Source of the DNA: Embiotoca jacksoni
Lineage: Eukaryota; Chordata; Actinopteri; Embiotocidae
DNA: 64,000 nt
Direction of reading: 5' to 3'
NCBI GenBank assembly: GCA_022577435.1
Contig: JAKOON010000051.1
Location: 1,573,501 to 1,637,500 of the forward strand
Below are positions 11,640-22,872 of this stretch, piece after piece. A program made the position numbers and the translations under genes. The notes under the pieces are model-generated. The model was given only the letters and a program-made list of their open reading frames with translations. It searched no databases and had not been told where the DNA came from. Position 1 is the stretch's first letter. Every line of letters begins with the position of its first letter.

Positions 11640-11830
11640 TGAGGAGAGCAGAGTTTGTTTCCGCCTCAAAAATCTCAGGGTTTTTAAATGTTTAAAGAGG
11701 CTACTTGTGTTGCTGCTGCGTCTCTCGTCACAAATCGTGCATCTTGTTGTTTTTTTATCTCTGTAAAAACTAGCACCACGCCACGCTACGTTCCCTCCCT
11801 GCCAGAGCCCAGAACAGGTCCGCTGTCTGC
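11640..11830 (-). pseudogene. possible hAT-like BED zinc finger remnant
   Basis: The minus-strand frame 11556-11846 (96 codons) contains TTRCTICDERRSSNTSSLFKHLK. The spacing C-x2-C, then a Ser-Asn-Thr-Ser/Asn-Leu-Phe-x-His-Leu block, recalls the BED-type finger at the N-terminus of hAT transposases and ZBED proteins. The final His/Cys expected three to five residues after the first His is not seen, and no DDE core follows. It may be a decayed hAT fragment or a chance resemblance. Confidence 0.3.
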
Positions 11831-11846
11831 CGTGCAATTCTCTCAC

Positions 11847-13422
11847 ACTTCACGCAGAAGTGTGATTGTGCGTGCTCAGTTTTCACATTACAAAGGTTTC
11901 CACAGTCATGTGACATGGGCCAGGTTTGGCCATGTCAGGGCTGTTTATTGGCACAAACATACAAAAGTACTGAAACTGTTTGGAGAGATGCAGCACCCAC
12001 ATTTTATATCAGTATATATTTTTTAAAGGAATCAAAATCGGCCGCTTGTGAATATCAAAGTATCAATCCACCCATCTGATGACAGTTACAGAGCTGATGA
12101 ATTTTCTTACTCTTCAAATGCTGTGGTAACACTCATCCTCCACGAGCTCCTCTGAGAAGCTTGCCAGGGATCTCAAAATGATGCCAACAAAGTACGGAAG
12201 GCTGTAAAATCAGAATGAATATCCAGTACACATTTTCCACGATCAGAAATGTCTTTCAGAAATTGCAATACAGAACTTTGGGAGCCTTATTTTTGTACAT
12301 GGCACATGGCATTTTTTCTATCACAAGGGACTTTTCCCCACAATTGTGTCGATTTTCAATTTTTGCGGCTCAACATGAACCCGCCTGCACCCCCGCCAGC
12401 TCAATCCAGGTCTGAGTGGAGTGCAGCCGACGGACAGCTGTTTTCATGGCTTCAAGAGCGCACATGAACAGACCTATCCAAAATCCCTCACAAGGGTTTG
12501 GTGGACGACCGACATGTTTTGGTGAATAATTAAATGAGATGTTCTTTGAATGCAACAAAACACTTGCAACAAAAGTAATTTATGCTCACTCAAAGGTCCC
12601 GATGCAGTTCATTTATTAATACCACAACATCAGTGATGTTTGGAGCACATTGCTCTTTATCTTATTCATTTAGGGAAATTAGTTGTTTTAAGTTGAATGG
12701 AGTAAGCAAACGGTTGATTTTAAAGTAATCAGATCAATGTATTTGTTTTTAACTATTTGAAGTTCATAATTCTCATGTTTTTAAATGTCTGAAAAAGGGA
12801 GAGCTGCTCAATTAGAAAGTAGAATTTAGTAGAACCGTGAACTTCAACTGCATGGATAATTTTTTAGACATATTTTATGAGACAATATCGCTCTCGATCC
12901 TTTTTATCCTGTATAGAAAAATTTACATTATTACATAAATGTCCCTCCTTAGTGACTCCAGCAGATCTTGGATAAAAGATGAGTGCTTGATTAAAACAGT
13001 TGATCAATTACACAGGATAGTCCCAGATCAGTAATGTTAAAAGGATTAAAACAGCTACTTTTAACATCTTAACAATAACAATGTATTAAATCATGATGCA
13101 AAAACAGTGTGTAAGGGCTCCCTCAGTGATGAACCTACAGAGAATTATCCCCTGAATCTACATCTGTCCTCAGCTTTCCAGATCTGTTTGGTGGTTTCAG
13201 CTCATTATATCGCTCTGCAGCTGGCAGGGAGCTGATTTCAATGAAAACCCCTGACTACATGCTCAGCACCAACTGGCAGACAGTCACAGTTAGAAACTAG
13301 CTGGAGAACATAGTGGAGTGTTTAGCAACTAAAGAGCCAGGTATTTCCCTCAGGAGGTTTGATAAAGCCCAAAAACTGAGCTAAAATACAGTGGCTGAGG
13401 GCTGCACTGGCAGTCCTCCATA

Positions 13423-13423
<1 letters not shown>
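11847..13423. other. unassigned non-coding DNA
   Basis: Nothing recognisable. Several short frames overlap at 12215-12558 in three registers, typical of chance. Confidence 0.4.
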
Positions 13424-13485
<62 letters not shown>

Positions 13486-13486
13486 T
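13424..13486. repeat. (AC)n microsatellite
   Basis: About 31 AC units with a single G substitution near the right end. Long dinucleotide runs of this kind are abundant in teleost genomes. Confidence 0.98.
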
Positions 13487-13739
13487 AGAGAGTATCATCA
13501 AGAAGAGCTAATAGCTCAGCGCTGCTACCCACAGACTCTCTTTCAAATTGCATAAATGTGCTTAACTGCTCACGTATTTTGATAATTAGTTTATGGTAAT
13601 ATTCGGGGTCCCAAATCCACCTGCTGCTACCATATTTTTCCAACGAATAATGTATACAGTGTTGATGTTATGTTGCATTGTACACAAGTATCAACCATCA
13701 GTGATGTCATCGTTGGTTTGTGAACGTTATGAATCCTCC

Positions 13740-14215
13740 AGTTCAGATTCTGTCCGTCACCATATTGGTAGTTCGGAGCGGTTTGGAGCAGGAAGTGACC
13801 ATATTTGGACGAGCTGGGGGAGGAGCCAGCGGTGGATCTGACCGATCTGATTGGAAACCTGATGATACTACGTCCCGCCCACGGATAGCTGTAACCTGAC
13901 TGCACCACAGGCCTGTCAATCAAACAGACACGCCCCCAAAAACAGGTCTTCTTGAATCTTCTTTTCTAATGAATGAGGGATTATTTTCAGATGGACCTCC
14001 AGAAAACTAATAAGAAGGAGTGACTTTAGCTAACAACACTGAGATAACTGATGGACACATTTTATTCACTTTGGATTTGATGAGAGAAGTTGAATGGGAG
14101 TCTATGGAGCCGGAGGCTTTTTGGAGCCGACCTCTAGTGGCACTCGCTGGTATTGCAGCTGAAGACACTTCTGCATCGGCCTCATTTTTCAGACCTGGAA
14201 GCTACGAAAACTTTT
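13740..14215 (+). repeat. dispersed repeat family A, copy 2 (longer copy)
   Basis: The first 220 bases align with the minus strand of 600-850. The right part holds GGAGTCTATGGAGCCGGAGG, a TTTTTGGAGCCGACCTCTAG block and CTTCTGCATCGGCCTCATTT, a non-coding signature I know from dispersed repeats in several fish. Left and right parts could be two adjacent elements, since only the left part has a second copy in the window. The open frame 14020-14349 is not a gene. Confidence 0.5.
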
Positions 14216-15119
14216 GTATCCAGACTATGATTGGACCTGAGCTCATGGTCACTTATGTTACACTGACCTGCTTGTGTGAGGAAAATCTTAATACACGATT
14301 TACTCAACTTGAAACTAAAGATGGTAATGGATTTAATTTTGTTCTATAGAGTACATTTCATACCATTTCTCCACAAAAACAGTGAAATTAGTGTTCATGT
14401 TGACCATATTGTCCATTATAGTTTGGACGTGCACATCTAAGCACTCTCGATCGATGTGTTACCGCCTGGTCTCCTGTTTTACTCTTCTTTTTTCCCCTCG
14501 TATTGCCTTTTATTTATCTTTTTTTTTCAGTTTTATTGCTGTTTTTATGTGTGGCCGTTTTCAATTCAATCTGTTCGCCTCATTCCCTCCACATTGGCAA
14601 CATAGCTTCTCTACCTTAGCTCAATCACTTCAGCACTGATGGCAATCATCAGGGTGCACATTTTAACAAGCGAGGAGCTCCACTAGCTGCAAATGGCTTT
14701 GGATGAGGAGCAGCTTTTAAAGGTGCAGGCTTCAATTCAGTAAGAGTCACGGAGGGATCTCTGCACTGCCATGTGAGGTAAAAAGCTCTTCCAGATCCTC
14801 TCATTAATATGGAAATTTAAACCTGCGAGGGCATTCTTGCATTATTAATCGAGTCATCAAGCTGCTTTTTTACACATTTTGTTAACATGGTATGAAAATG
14901 ACAAAAGTAAGAGAAACACGTGTAATGGTGAAGAAAAATTGTAAACTTCTGGAGTCGATTTTTGTAAAATCAACTGAAAACACTGAGAGCAGTTGGGTCA
15001 GAAAATATCTTTAAGTCTGTTTGAAGCAGAAAGTCAAGAAAAAAGCGGATGAGATTTCAAACTGCTTATTTTATATGGAATCGGGCATGTGACAAAATGA
15101 CTGAAGCAGAGTGGAAGCC
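14216..15119. other. unassigned non-coding DNA
   Basis: No recognisable element. Pyrimidine-rich around 14460-14590. Confidence 0.35.
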
Positions 15120-15235
15120 TTCATCTTTCAGGCCCGTCTCCTGTGGAACCAGCTCCCTTCCTCGGTTCGGGAGGCAGACACACTCTCCAGCTTTTAGATA
15201 AGACTTAAACCTTTCCTGTTTGAAAGGAAGAGTGC
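15120..15235 (+). pseudogene. L2-type LINE ORF2 C-terminal fragment
   Basis: The sequence TTTCAGGCCCGTCTCCTGTG and following bases translate as LLWNQLPSSVREADTLSSF, then stop, then IRLKPFLFER. This is the end of an L2/CR1-type ORF2, the same region as 8340-8450 in the large L2 copy (FRLLPCGTSS). It is a short isolated piece with one in-frame stop. Confidence 0.65.
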
Positions 15236-16179
15236 ATCATGAGTTGAGGATGTTACTCTCATGTACAGATGTGTAAACCAGCTCCAACGCTTCCTTCCTG
15301 TTTCTCTGGGCTCCTTTTCACCTCATTTAGCATTCAGCTCCTGCTTGTGTTGTTCCTTTGATGCCATCTTATCTGTACGCCCACTTCTTGGGAGAGGAGT
15401 CACAAAACTAAACAGTTTGTCTAACTGTGGACTGATGAATTTCTAAACTCTGAGATTATTTTAAAACCTTTTTCAGCTTAATGCAAATCAACCATTCTTG
15501 ATGGTAAGACTTCTGTTTGAAGTGTCAGAGAAGCTCGAACTTAGACCTCCAGTTCTTTTTTATCCTGACTTCAGTTAGCTGGTGTTGGTGATATTAGCCT
15601 CAGGGCTCATGTTTGAATGATCTATTCAATATGGACGAGAACAATACAATGTGTGTTCATGCTTAAAATAGATTGTGTTTGTTAATAGTCTCATAATAAC
15701 AATCTGACCATATCTGTCAAATGTGTACACAAATGCATTTCATGCAAAGGATTAACTTAAGTTTAACTTGCGTTTACACTGTATATGGAGGATAAAATAC
15801 AAGTTGTTTTACCATGTCAAAGAAATATTAAAAGTAGTTCACCAACCATCTAAACCAAACCAACACTGATAAAGTTTCTTTCAAACTGCTGAAGAACAAC
15901 TTGTAGTCTTAAAAATGCCAAACACATTTTCCTTCTAATTTAAAGCTTTCCTCTTGTCGTCCCTTCCTCGTCTCATTAGGTCTCCCGTGGGGGAGATAAG
16001 AGATTAGATTATCTGTAGATTGCACTGTAATTACCTGTGGATTTGGAGATTATAAAGTGGACATCTCTTGATCAGCAGACACGTTATCAGAGCATTATCA
16101 AGAGGCAATCAAACAAAGCCTGTCTTAGAGGGGAGAGATCAAACCAAAATGAAAAAGGCAAACGTGACAACCCCACCTT
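15236..16179. other. unassigned non-coding DNA
   Basis: No recognisable element or gene. Confidence 0.35.
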
Positions 16180-16196
16180 GAGAGAGAGAGAGAGAG

Positions 16197-16258
<62 letters not shown>
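16180..16258. repeat. compound (GA)n(TG)n microsatellite
   Basis: About ten GA units pass directly into 29 TG units, followed by TACATATATATG. The open frames across it encode only Cys-Val or Thr-His repeats and are not genes. Confidence 0.98.
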
Positions 16259-16261
<3 letters not shown>

Positions 16262-17384
16262 ATATATATGTATAGGTGGGCAATTTCTCCCAAAAGCACA
16301 CATGTATATGTTATATGCACCATTTTTTTCAGGCCGCATGCAAATGCACATTGCTCCAGTTCTGGTGTAACATTCTTAATGTTAAACATCATAGCAGAAT
16401 AACAAAGGGAGCACCGGGGTGAAATAATAGTACAACGACAATTGTTTAATTCAACTTAAATTTATATGAGAAGAGTGGAAAGAGAGCACTGCTGTTGTCA
16501 GTGTAATTCTACTTAATAACTTTCTCCCCATTAAAAAGGTGTGATTGGATCTGCCATTCATAAGCCATAAAGTCATGTTCCCTTTAGTTCCTCCATCCAT
16601 TTATATGGAGATGATGTCCGTCCTGTATCTCTGCCTGACATAATTGGGCCTCCAATCTGTAAAGGAGTGGAGTACACACCCCTTCTTCTTATCACTGACA
16701 GGGGGAGTGTGTGCACCTACAGTATTTATCCATGTGTGTGTCTGCATTTTAATACATTTGTACGTCGCAGCTCCATGGAGATACAGAGAGGCAGCGGAGA
16801 GCCTTCATCTCATAAGTTGGAATCACAAAGCGGGCACATTTCAGATGTTAATTTGAAAATGAAGGATCGCTCTCGAGCTTTTTCTTCGCCACTCTCAGCC
16901 CACTCTTCAGATGTTGAGAGGGCTCTCCATATATCTGAGGAACACTTGGGTTGGGTTTATCTGCGAGTCCCCTGGAGGTTACAGTTTCACTTCTGTCCCT
17001 GCCACTTTTGATCCATTATCACAAGTATCCATTTCATTTCCAGAATAGACAGCTTCTTAATAAGTGACCTTGTTTGCATCAAGGTTATTGTGTCTTATCA
17101 GCGACGACGGCGTGAGGCAGAGAACGACTCCCACATTCTCCATTTTAATTTGCTTGAAATTGTTATCAAATTTCCTCTTTCCAGATTCAATATCACTTAA
17201 GCGAGTGCTTTCACAGGCCGCTGTTGAAAATCAATAGAAGCTAGTCATCCCAACCAAAGGACACGCACAACAGCTCGATGCAGTCACAACACCAACACAT
17301 GGTTAGAAAGGACACATTAGTTTCCTGTGCTGAGGCCTTAAACAACATTTTCATGGCGCACCTCTGGACTGCCATCATTTAGTC
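16259..17384. other. unassigned non-coding DNA
   Basis: No recognisable element or gene. The overlapping plus-strand frames at 16644-17011 lack any domain. Confidence 0.35.
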
Positions 17385-17640
17385 TGTCCTCCCTTCCTCC
17401 ATCACCATCTGGTCCACTGCTGCCTCTACGGAGGACAAGGCCAGGCGGCAGCACATCTTTCCTGCTTGGAAAAGAGTATTGATGACCTCTCCCACCCTGG
17501 ACATAAACTTTTTCAGTCACTCCCCTCTGGCCAGACGCTGAGGTCTAACTTAACTAAAACGTCAAGAACAGTTACTTTCTATCTGCAGCTGACTTCATCG
17601 ACAAAGTCCGGGACCCCCAATGACACCGACTCTTCCTCAC
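17385..17640 (+). pseudogene. Rex1/CR1-like LINE ORF2 C-terminal fragment
   Basis: One frame gives STAASTEDKARRQHIFPAWK and another, after a frameshift near 17468, EKSIDDLSHPGHKLFQSLPS followed by GQTLRSNLTKTSRT. The DxSHPxHxLFxxLPSG...R order is the conserved C-terminus of Rex1/CR1/L2-type ORF2, beyond the RT. The end of the element probably lies in the AT-rich stretch to about 17840. Confidence 0.6.
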
Positions 17641-18569
17641 ACATGGACACTATTCATCACATTAATGTGAAATTCATGATCTTATATTACACATCTGTGA
17701 ACTCATCACATCAAATACAGGGCATTACAGCGATTTAAATATTAGTATTTTCTGCATTATTAGCCTTGTACATGTTTGAACTGGAACATTTAGTACATAT
17801 TTTTGTACTTAACTGTGAAATTTTATTTATGTACCCCTAGTATTTTGTGTTAGTTGTCTTTTTCTCAATTTGTAAAGTTAGTGGGTTTTTTTTTAACTTC
17901 TGTCCTCTCCCTCATTAAATTCAGCTATGACACTTTGTAAATAACAAAGACAAAAAAAGTTAGCTTAGTAAGAGTTAGCTTACATAATGAATAATGTGGA
18001 AATATATCTAGTTTCATAACTTATTTGTTTCATAATTCATCAATGTTTGTAAACATCTATATGGGTGGGTATTGATATGAGAGAGAAGCTCCTGAACATG
18101 AGAATTGCTTATATGCCACCAAGAGCATGCAGAATAATTATGTATAGGTGCAGAAAACACTGATAAAGGTAGTCGGGTGAAAACTGGAGAAAAGAATATT
18201 TCTCTCTTAAAATGCATTTGTGCGAGGAATACTCTTATTTTAGAGAAGTGCAGTCAACAAATGGAAGCTTTAAAGTAAAGTGCTTGTAGTGTAAATGTAT
18301 GTAAGTATAGTACTTGATTTCATGTTCTCATTTTCTTCTGGAATACTGTGGTTTCACTGGGAAGCTGAAGTGGATTGTGTGGACAAAAATAAGTGGAGCC
18401 TCAGGTGATAAATCTTCAATACTTTTTTGGCTGGACCCCAACAGCCGGATCCAGCCTCTATAAATGTCTGTCTTTCACACATGTGCTAAAACCCTGAACT
18501 TATCCAGACATTACTGGGGGGTGCTGTTTATAAGAAAGCAAATTTCTGAATCAATTGGACCATACATTA
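17641..18569. other. unassigned AT-rich non-coding DNA
   Basis: Probably includes the 3' UTR of the preceding LINE fragment. Nothing else is recognised. Confidence 0.35.
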
Positions 18570-18840
18570 AGCAGCCTTTACCTTGTCAGCTTCCTCGTAC
18601 ACCTCGTCCTCCCCGTGTAGCGGTGCCCCCTGGTCCGGCTGCTGGGCCGACTCGGGCCGACCCGGGCTGACCCGGGCACTGACTGAAGTGGCTGCTACTC
18701 CTTCGGAACCAGCCGGCGGAGACGTCTCTCCCCGGGCTGCCTCCTTCACCGTGAGCCCCCAAAACCGGCACACTTCTATATCTCTATTTGTTGGGGACTC
18801 TGTCATAAGACCATGAAATTAAAAACTGTGACCAACTGTC
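18570..18840 (+). pseudogene. LINE ORF1 fragment with start of esterase domain
   Basis: A GC-rich, proline-rich leader (SPCSGAPWSGC and PSEPAGGDVSPRAA in one frame) runs into SISLFVGDSVIRP, after which a one-base shift gives MKLKTVTN. G-D-S is the nucleophile block at the front of the SGNH esterase domain of CR1/L2-type ORF1. The rest of the esterase and most of ORF2 are missing; the sequence passes within about 30 bases into ORF2 C-terminal sequence. The base composition (about two-thirds GC near 18600-18740) stands out from the surroundings. Confidence 0.5.
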
Positions 18841-19215
18841 TACCATGTGCAAACAATACATACGTCATGCAGCGTGTAAGACGTCTTCTCAGCAAACACC
18901 CACATGTCCACGATGAGCCGCCTGCCTTCAGGGAGGAGGTACTGCAGCCTCCGTCACGCTCCTCCAGACTGAGGAACAGCTTTGCCCACGAGGCTGTCAG
19001 GATGCTGAATTCTCTCCCCTCTCGCCCCCTCGCCTCTTAAAGTCGGAACTTTTGCACTATGGACCCGTATTTGCACTACATTGTACTTATATACACTGCA
19101 GTTAAGTATCACTGTGGCTGTTGTCTGTTTTATTGTTTTTATTGTTACATATTTATACTTTTCTTGTTTTATCTTTTTATTTCGCACATTAAAGTTAAAG
19201 TTGAAGTTAATTATC
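18841..19215 (+). pseudogene. LINE ORF2 C-terminus and 3' end
   Basis: The frame reads YVMQRVRRLLSKHPHVHDEP, then EVLQPPSRSSRLRNSF and HEAVRMLNSLPSRPLAS before a stop at 19040. The pattern SRxxRxxNSFxxxAVRxLNS is the extreme C-terminus of CR1/Rex1-type ORF2. The following 170 bases are AT-rich and end in AAAGTTAAAGTTGAAGTTAA near 19210, a plausible slippage tail. Confidence 0.6.
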
Positions 19216-19299
19216 TGTGTTGGTTTAAATGCCACCACCTAGCAGCAGTCTGAACTTCAGTCGGCTACATCCTCTTCACACATGGCTACAGTCAGTCTG

Positions 19300-19442
19300 T
19301 TCATCACGCAACCTCTTTTTATCAACAATATTAATGTCTTTTGGGACTTCCTCTATAGCAGAGATGGTACCCACCCCAGCTTCCATGGCACAAGTGCACT
19401 TTCAGCAAACATTTTTCATACAGTTATGAAAGCATCACACCG
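19300..19442 (+). pseudogene. LINE ORF1 esterase C-terminal remnant
   Basis: Frame reads LFINNINVFWDFLYSRDGTH, PSFHGTSALSANIFHTVM and a stop. RDGTHPS is the DxxH block of the SGNH hydrolase fold, in the same position as RRDGIHPT in the L2 copy at 5.46 kb. No GDS block is visible in the 60 bases that separate this from the preceding LINE end. Confidence 0.65.
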
Positions 19443-19739
19443 CTGACTGCAACTTGCTCCACAACAGCTCTGGACTACACACGGGTCACTAATTGCTCTT
19501 CTTCCTCCTTATTGATCTCTTCACCTCCTGTTTGCACCATTCAGAGAGCCTCTTTATCATCCCATTTATAGTCAATAACAGGCCACCACAACCTGCTTCT
19601 CAACATCCAAAGCCTCCAAATCAACCGGACTCTGCATCTCACACGTCCTCAGAAGATTTTGAGTTTACTTTACTGAACATTACATCACTCTCTCTATATT
19701 TGTAATTTTATTTCCCAATATGCTTGTTATGTTTCTTAC

Positions 19740-20382
19740 TGAATGTTAGCTCTCATCCAGTTCCTCTGCAACACCATTAGAGGTTTCTCCCCCAGACTAT
19801 AGCTTTTTATTTTCTGCTAGACGAGGCAAGAAATGGGTTGGAAAAGCAAATATCTTTTCTAACTTGTCCACTTGCACCAAATGCACTTTTGGAGATTTCT
19901 CAGCCTTTGAGTATTTAGCCATCGTTATCTGAACTCAGCAACACATTCTTGCAGTAACTATTTATTGGGTGATTTCAACTTTTTGCTTGCAAAATTTTTT
20001 CTCAGATCTAGAGAAATTGATGTATTGGACATTGTTACTTGTCTAGACTTTACCCCATATGTGAAGAATACAACTCACAACTGGGGAATAACAATGGACT
20101 TAATGTTTTATGAGTATACAGATTGCAATTTGTGTGTCTTTTTCCAGTGTTTCTTTCTGTACTTCAATTCATTGTTCAAAGCGTGATACATATACCTGCC
20201 ACTGTATTGACAGTAAAGCTATCTTAATGCTGGCTGAGAGATTACCTGATATACTTGACACCTGTCGGCTAAATTCTGATCCCCTTAATAATCACACACC
20301 CAATCTGAATAGTGCCTTACTCACAATGCTTAACTTTGTTGCTCCTCTTACAACCAGAAAAAGTGAAACACTACGAACAACG
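19740..20382 (+). pseudogene. LINE endonuclease remnant
   Basis: Pieces in shifting frames: ATPLEVSPPDYSFLFSARRG, GDFSAFEYLAIVI, GDFNFLLAKF (the G-D-F-N block), LDIVTCLDFTPYVKNTTHNW, and downstream ILMLAERLPDILDTCRL and FVAPLTTRK. These follow the order of an L2/CR1-type endonuclease and the linker to the RT. The catalytic S-D-H block is not preserved. Several frameshifts and stops. Confidence 0.65.
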
Positions 20383-20705
20383 CCTGGTGTTACCAGATCC
20401 AAATTCACTCTGTGAATATGAGTCTGGGTACACTCCATTTGCAGTCGTTGTATCCCCACTGGGTGGAGACCTCAGGTTAATTCTGAAATGATTGGAGCAG
20501 CTATGACCAATCGATATTCACCGAGACTCTACCACACTTGCAACTACATTTAGGAAAGAACACTTAACATCAATGTCATTGTACTGACCCACTGACACTG
20601 ATTGGTCCGCCCTACAGAAAGGCTGAGTGAACGTTAATGTGAGCTGCGCTTGCAGACTATTATGAGAGTGAAGAAAACTGAAGCTGTGAGCACCAGTCTG
20701 GTGGA
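20383..20705 (+). mobile_element. MITE family B, copy 1 (inside LINE)
   Basis: Aligns with 36352-36663, 42983-43200 and the minus strand of 46625-46884. Shared blocks: a start like CCTGGTGTGAACCAG, TTCACTCTGTGAATATG, ATTTGCAGTCGTTG, then CTGATTGGTCC, and an end like GAAGAAAACTGAAGCTGTGA. The start block TTCACTCTGTGAATA recurs inverted near the end (about 20655-20672), so the element is palindromic at its borders, as non-autonomous DNA transposons are. It has no coding capacity. It separates the linker of the LINE from its RT; the 300 bases after it (to 21010) are not clearly LINE either. Confidence 0.65.
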
Positions 20706-21162
20706 GCACCGTGGTTTTTAAACAACACTCATGCACTCAAAGAGACTTGTAGATAAGCTGAGCGCAGGTGGCAAATGACGAAAAAAGAGATTTCACGCCC
20801 TGCCTGAGTTGACAGTTATAAAACGTATGAACGTGCACTCTCAGCTGCAGAGGCATCATATTAATGTTAATGTTAATATCACTTGATTGACATGAATAAA
20901 AAATAATCCACAGCTTCTGTTTGATAATGCTGCTACACATTTTTACTAATGAGATTGAACCATTAAAGCGGAAATCACTGGTCCGCACTTTTCTTAGAAC
21001 GGTGGCAATCAATTCTCCAAAAATCTGATGGATGCAGTCACTGTGACTCAGACTAACTGCATTCTTTCACACTTTAAAATGATTTCCCCTGAGGCCTTCA
21101 ACAGCCCAGTAACGGCCTCCAAACACACAACTTGCATATTAGACCCCATACCATCTAATCTT

Positions 21163-21183
21163 AAAAAAAAAAAAAAAAAAAAA
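21163..21183 (+). repeat. (A)21 run within LINE coding region
   Basis: The run follows the codons for DPIPSNL and precedes those for VFPVYNSPNLNIIN, where related LINEs have a Leu-Lys-x sequence. It is most simply an expansion of AAA codons and shifts or extends the reading frame. Confidence 0.9.
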
Positions 21184-21704
21184 GTATTTCCTGTTTATAA
21201 TAGCCCTAATTTGAATATTATCAATAAACCATAATCCATAGGCTCCATTCCCTCATCTTTTAAAACTCTCATTATTAAACTGCTGCTTAAAAACCACAAA
21301 CACTAATCAATGAAAGACCATTTTACCACTTCACTTTCATGTCTAGATTATTCGAAAGGGCTGTCCCGGATCAATTGACCTGCTTTATCAAACAACAAAT
21401 CTTTTTGATAAATTCCCATCCGTCTTCCAGTCCTGTCGTTCTAATGAAACTGCCTTGACCAGAGTAGTGAATAATTTACTCTGATTTAACATCGTTGTCG
21501 CTGCTTCTGGACTTGAGTGCAGCTTTTGACACCATGGATACAGGGTTCTTTTATGCAGCTTGGAGAAGCATAATGATATCCAGGGGACGGTGCTACCATA
21601 GATTCATTCATATTTATTTGAGTGACAGTAATACAAACTCTAAGTTTTCAGAAGTAAAGTTTAGTGTACCCCAGGCTTGGTCCCTGACCCTATCCTTTGT
21701 CTAT

Positions 21705-21850
21705 CTAAAGTCTGTACTTGTATAGCCCTTTATCACCTTTCGGTCTCAAAGCGCTTTAACATGGTTTTCCCATTCACACACTAATGAGACAGATCACCAT
21801 GCAAGGTGCTGCCATCAGGAGCACATTCACACACCGATGGTACACCATGC
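21705..21850 (-). mobile_element. tRNA-derived SINE, 3' half, inserted in LINE RT
   Basis: On the minus strand: a body with TGTGTGAATGTGCTCCTGAT and CACCTTGCATGG, then a 3' end AAAGCGCTTTGAGACC followed by GATAAAGGGCTATACAAG. The end matches 63895-63980 (plus strand), and this body/end order is that of a widespread teleost tRNA-derived SINE. The LINE frame breaks at about 21712 and resumes at about 21847 with MLSLGDITG. Short matching CTATC bases at both edges could be a remnant target duplication. Confidence 0.6.
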
Positions 21851-22260
21851 TATCCCTTGGTGACATCACTGGTGTTAACTTCCATTGCTTTGCTGATGAT
21901 ACACTTCTGTATGTAGCTGTCAAGCCAAAGGACCTCTGCCAACTCCTAAATATAGAAGCATATTTAACAACAATAAACCAATGGATGGGTATGAATTCTC
22001 TACTGGTAAATGCTGATAAAACAGAGCTATGGGTTGTCAGACTATTTAAATATGGGCATTTGTTTGAAAAGATGAGTGCATTGATGGCTGTATCATATCT
22101 GAAAGCTCAGAAGGTGATTTTTGATTCTTATCTGACATCCCAGTCTCAAACCAGAGCTATTGCCAAAACAGTATTTTATCATCTTGGTAATATTGCTAAA
22201 ATCTGACCTTTTCTGCCATTGCCTGATGCTGAAACTCCAATCCACGCATTTGTAGCTTTC

Positions 22261-22872
22261 AGACTTGATTAGTGCAATGCCCTTCTCTGTTATTTTCCTA
22301 CATGTGCTACTAGAATGCTGCAGCTAGAATCTTGACAAAAACCTTAAAAAAAAAAGAAGACCATATAACACCAATTCTGACTTCTTTTCACTTGTTACCA
22401 GTGAAAGCTAGAGCTCATTTTAAGGGTTTAACTCTTAATTTATAAGGCTTTGCATGGACAACAATGCCCTCGCTCTCAATGCTGGTCTGTTGGTCATTTC
22501 CTCAGTAAAAACTCTGAGCATTTGCCTACCGTGCCTCTTATCTCTGGAATGGCCTTCCATCACATGTTGAAGAAGTACATTCAGTTGAAATCTTAAAATT
22601 AAGATTAAAAACTCATTTTAATTCACTTCTTTACCTCCTTCTTCAGCACTTAAATCCATCACTTTTGCAAACATCCTTTTAACATTGATGTTTTAAATGA
22701 GGCAGTTTTAATTATTTTAACTATCTTATAACCTCTGACATTGATGTTTTACTGTGGTTGTTTCATTTGTCACTAATTTAACTGCTTACTATAATTTGAA
22801 CTGTAAAGTGTATGGGGATCATGGTGCATGATGACTCTGCACTCCAAATAAAAGTGATTGTTTGACTGATTA
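22261..22872 (+). other. LINE C-terminal region and 3' UTR
   Basis: Fragmentary ORF2 C-terminus (LLIYKALHGQQCPRS near 22435-22480, then SGMAFHHMLKKY) followed by AT-rich 3' UTR. The element ends near 22872. Confidence 0.55.

Larger units (their letters stand above)
21010..22260 (+). pseudogene. LINE reverse transcriptase remnant
   Basis: Readable blocks: CILDPIPSNL before the poly(A) run; IGSIPSSFKTLIIKLLLKN; SRLFERAV- and QSCRSNETALTRVVNNLL-like stretches; LLLDLSAAFDTMD (motif A with the first catalytic Asp); VPQAWSL (the motif B glycine is lost); then, after a SINE insertion, GVNFHCFADDTLLYVAVKPK (motif C, F-A-D-D) and NQWMGMNSLLVNADKTELWV. The order and spacing are those of an L2/CR1-type RT. 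At least five frame changes or stops make it inactive. Confidence 0.75.
19255..22872 (+). mobile_element. second LINE, CR1/L2-like, degenerate, interrupted twice
   Basis: A plus-strand non-LTR element with ORF1 esterase tail (19310-19440), endonuclease remnants (19740-20382), reverse transcriptase (21010-22210), C-terminal region and a 3' UTR ending in CCAAATAAAAGTGATTG plus a short TGACTGATT tail. It is clearly a different family from the 5.4-9.2 kb element. It is split by a MITE at 20383-20705 and a SINE piece at 21705-21850, and holds many stops and a 21-base poly(A) run in the coding region. Confidence 0.75.

Noticed and set aside
16037..16402. Frames of 121 and 101 codons on both strands
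   Set aside because: They are created by the (GA)n(TG)n microsatellite, which has no stops in several registers.
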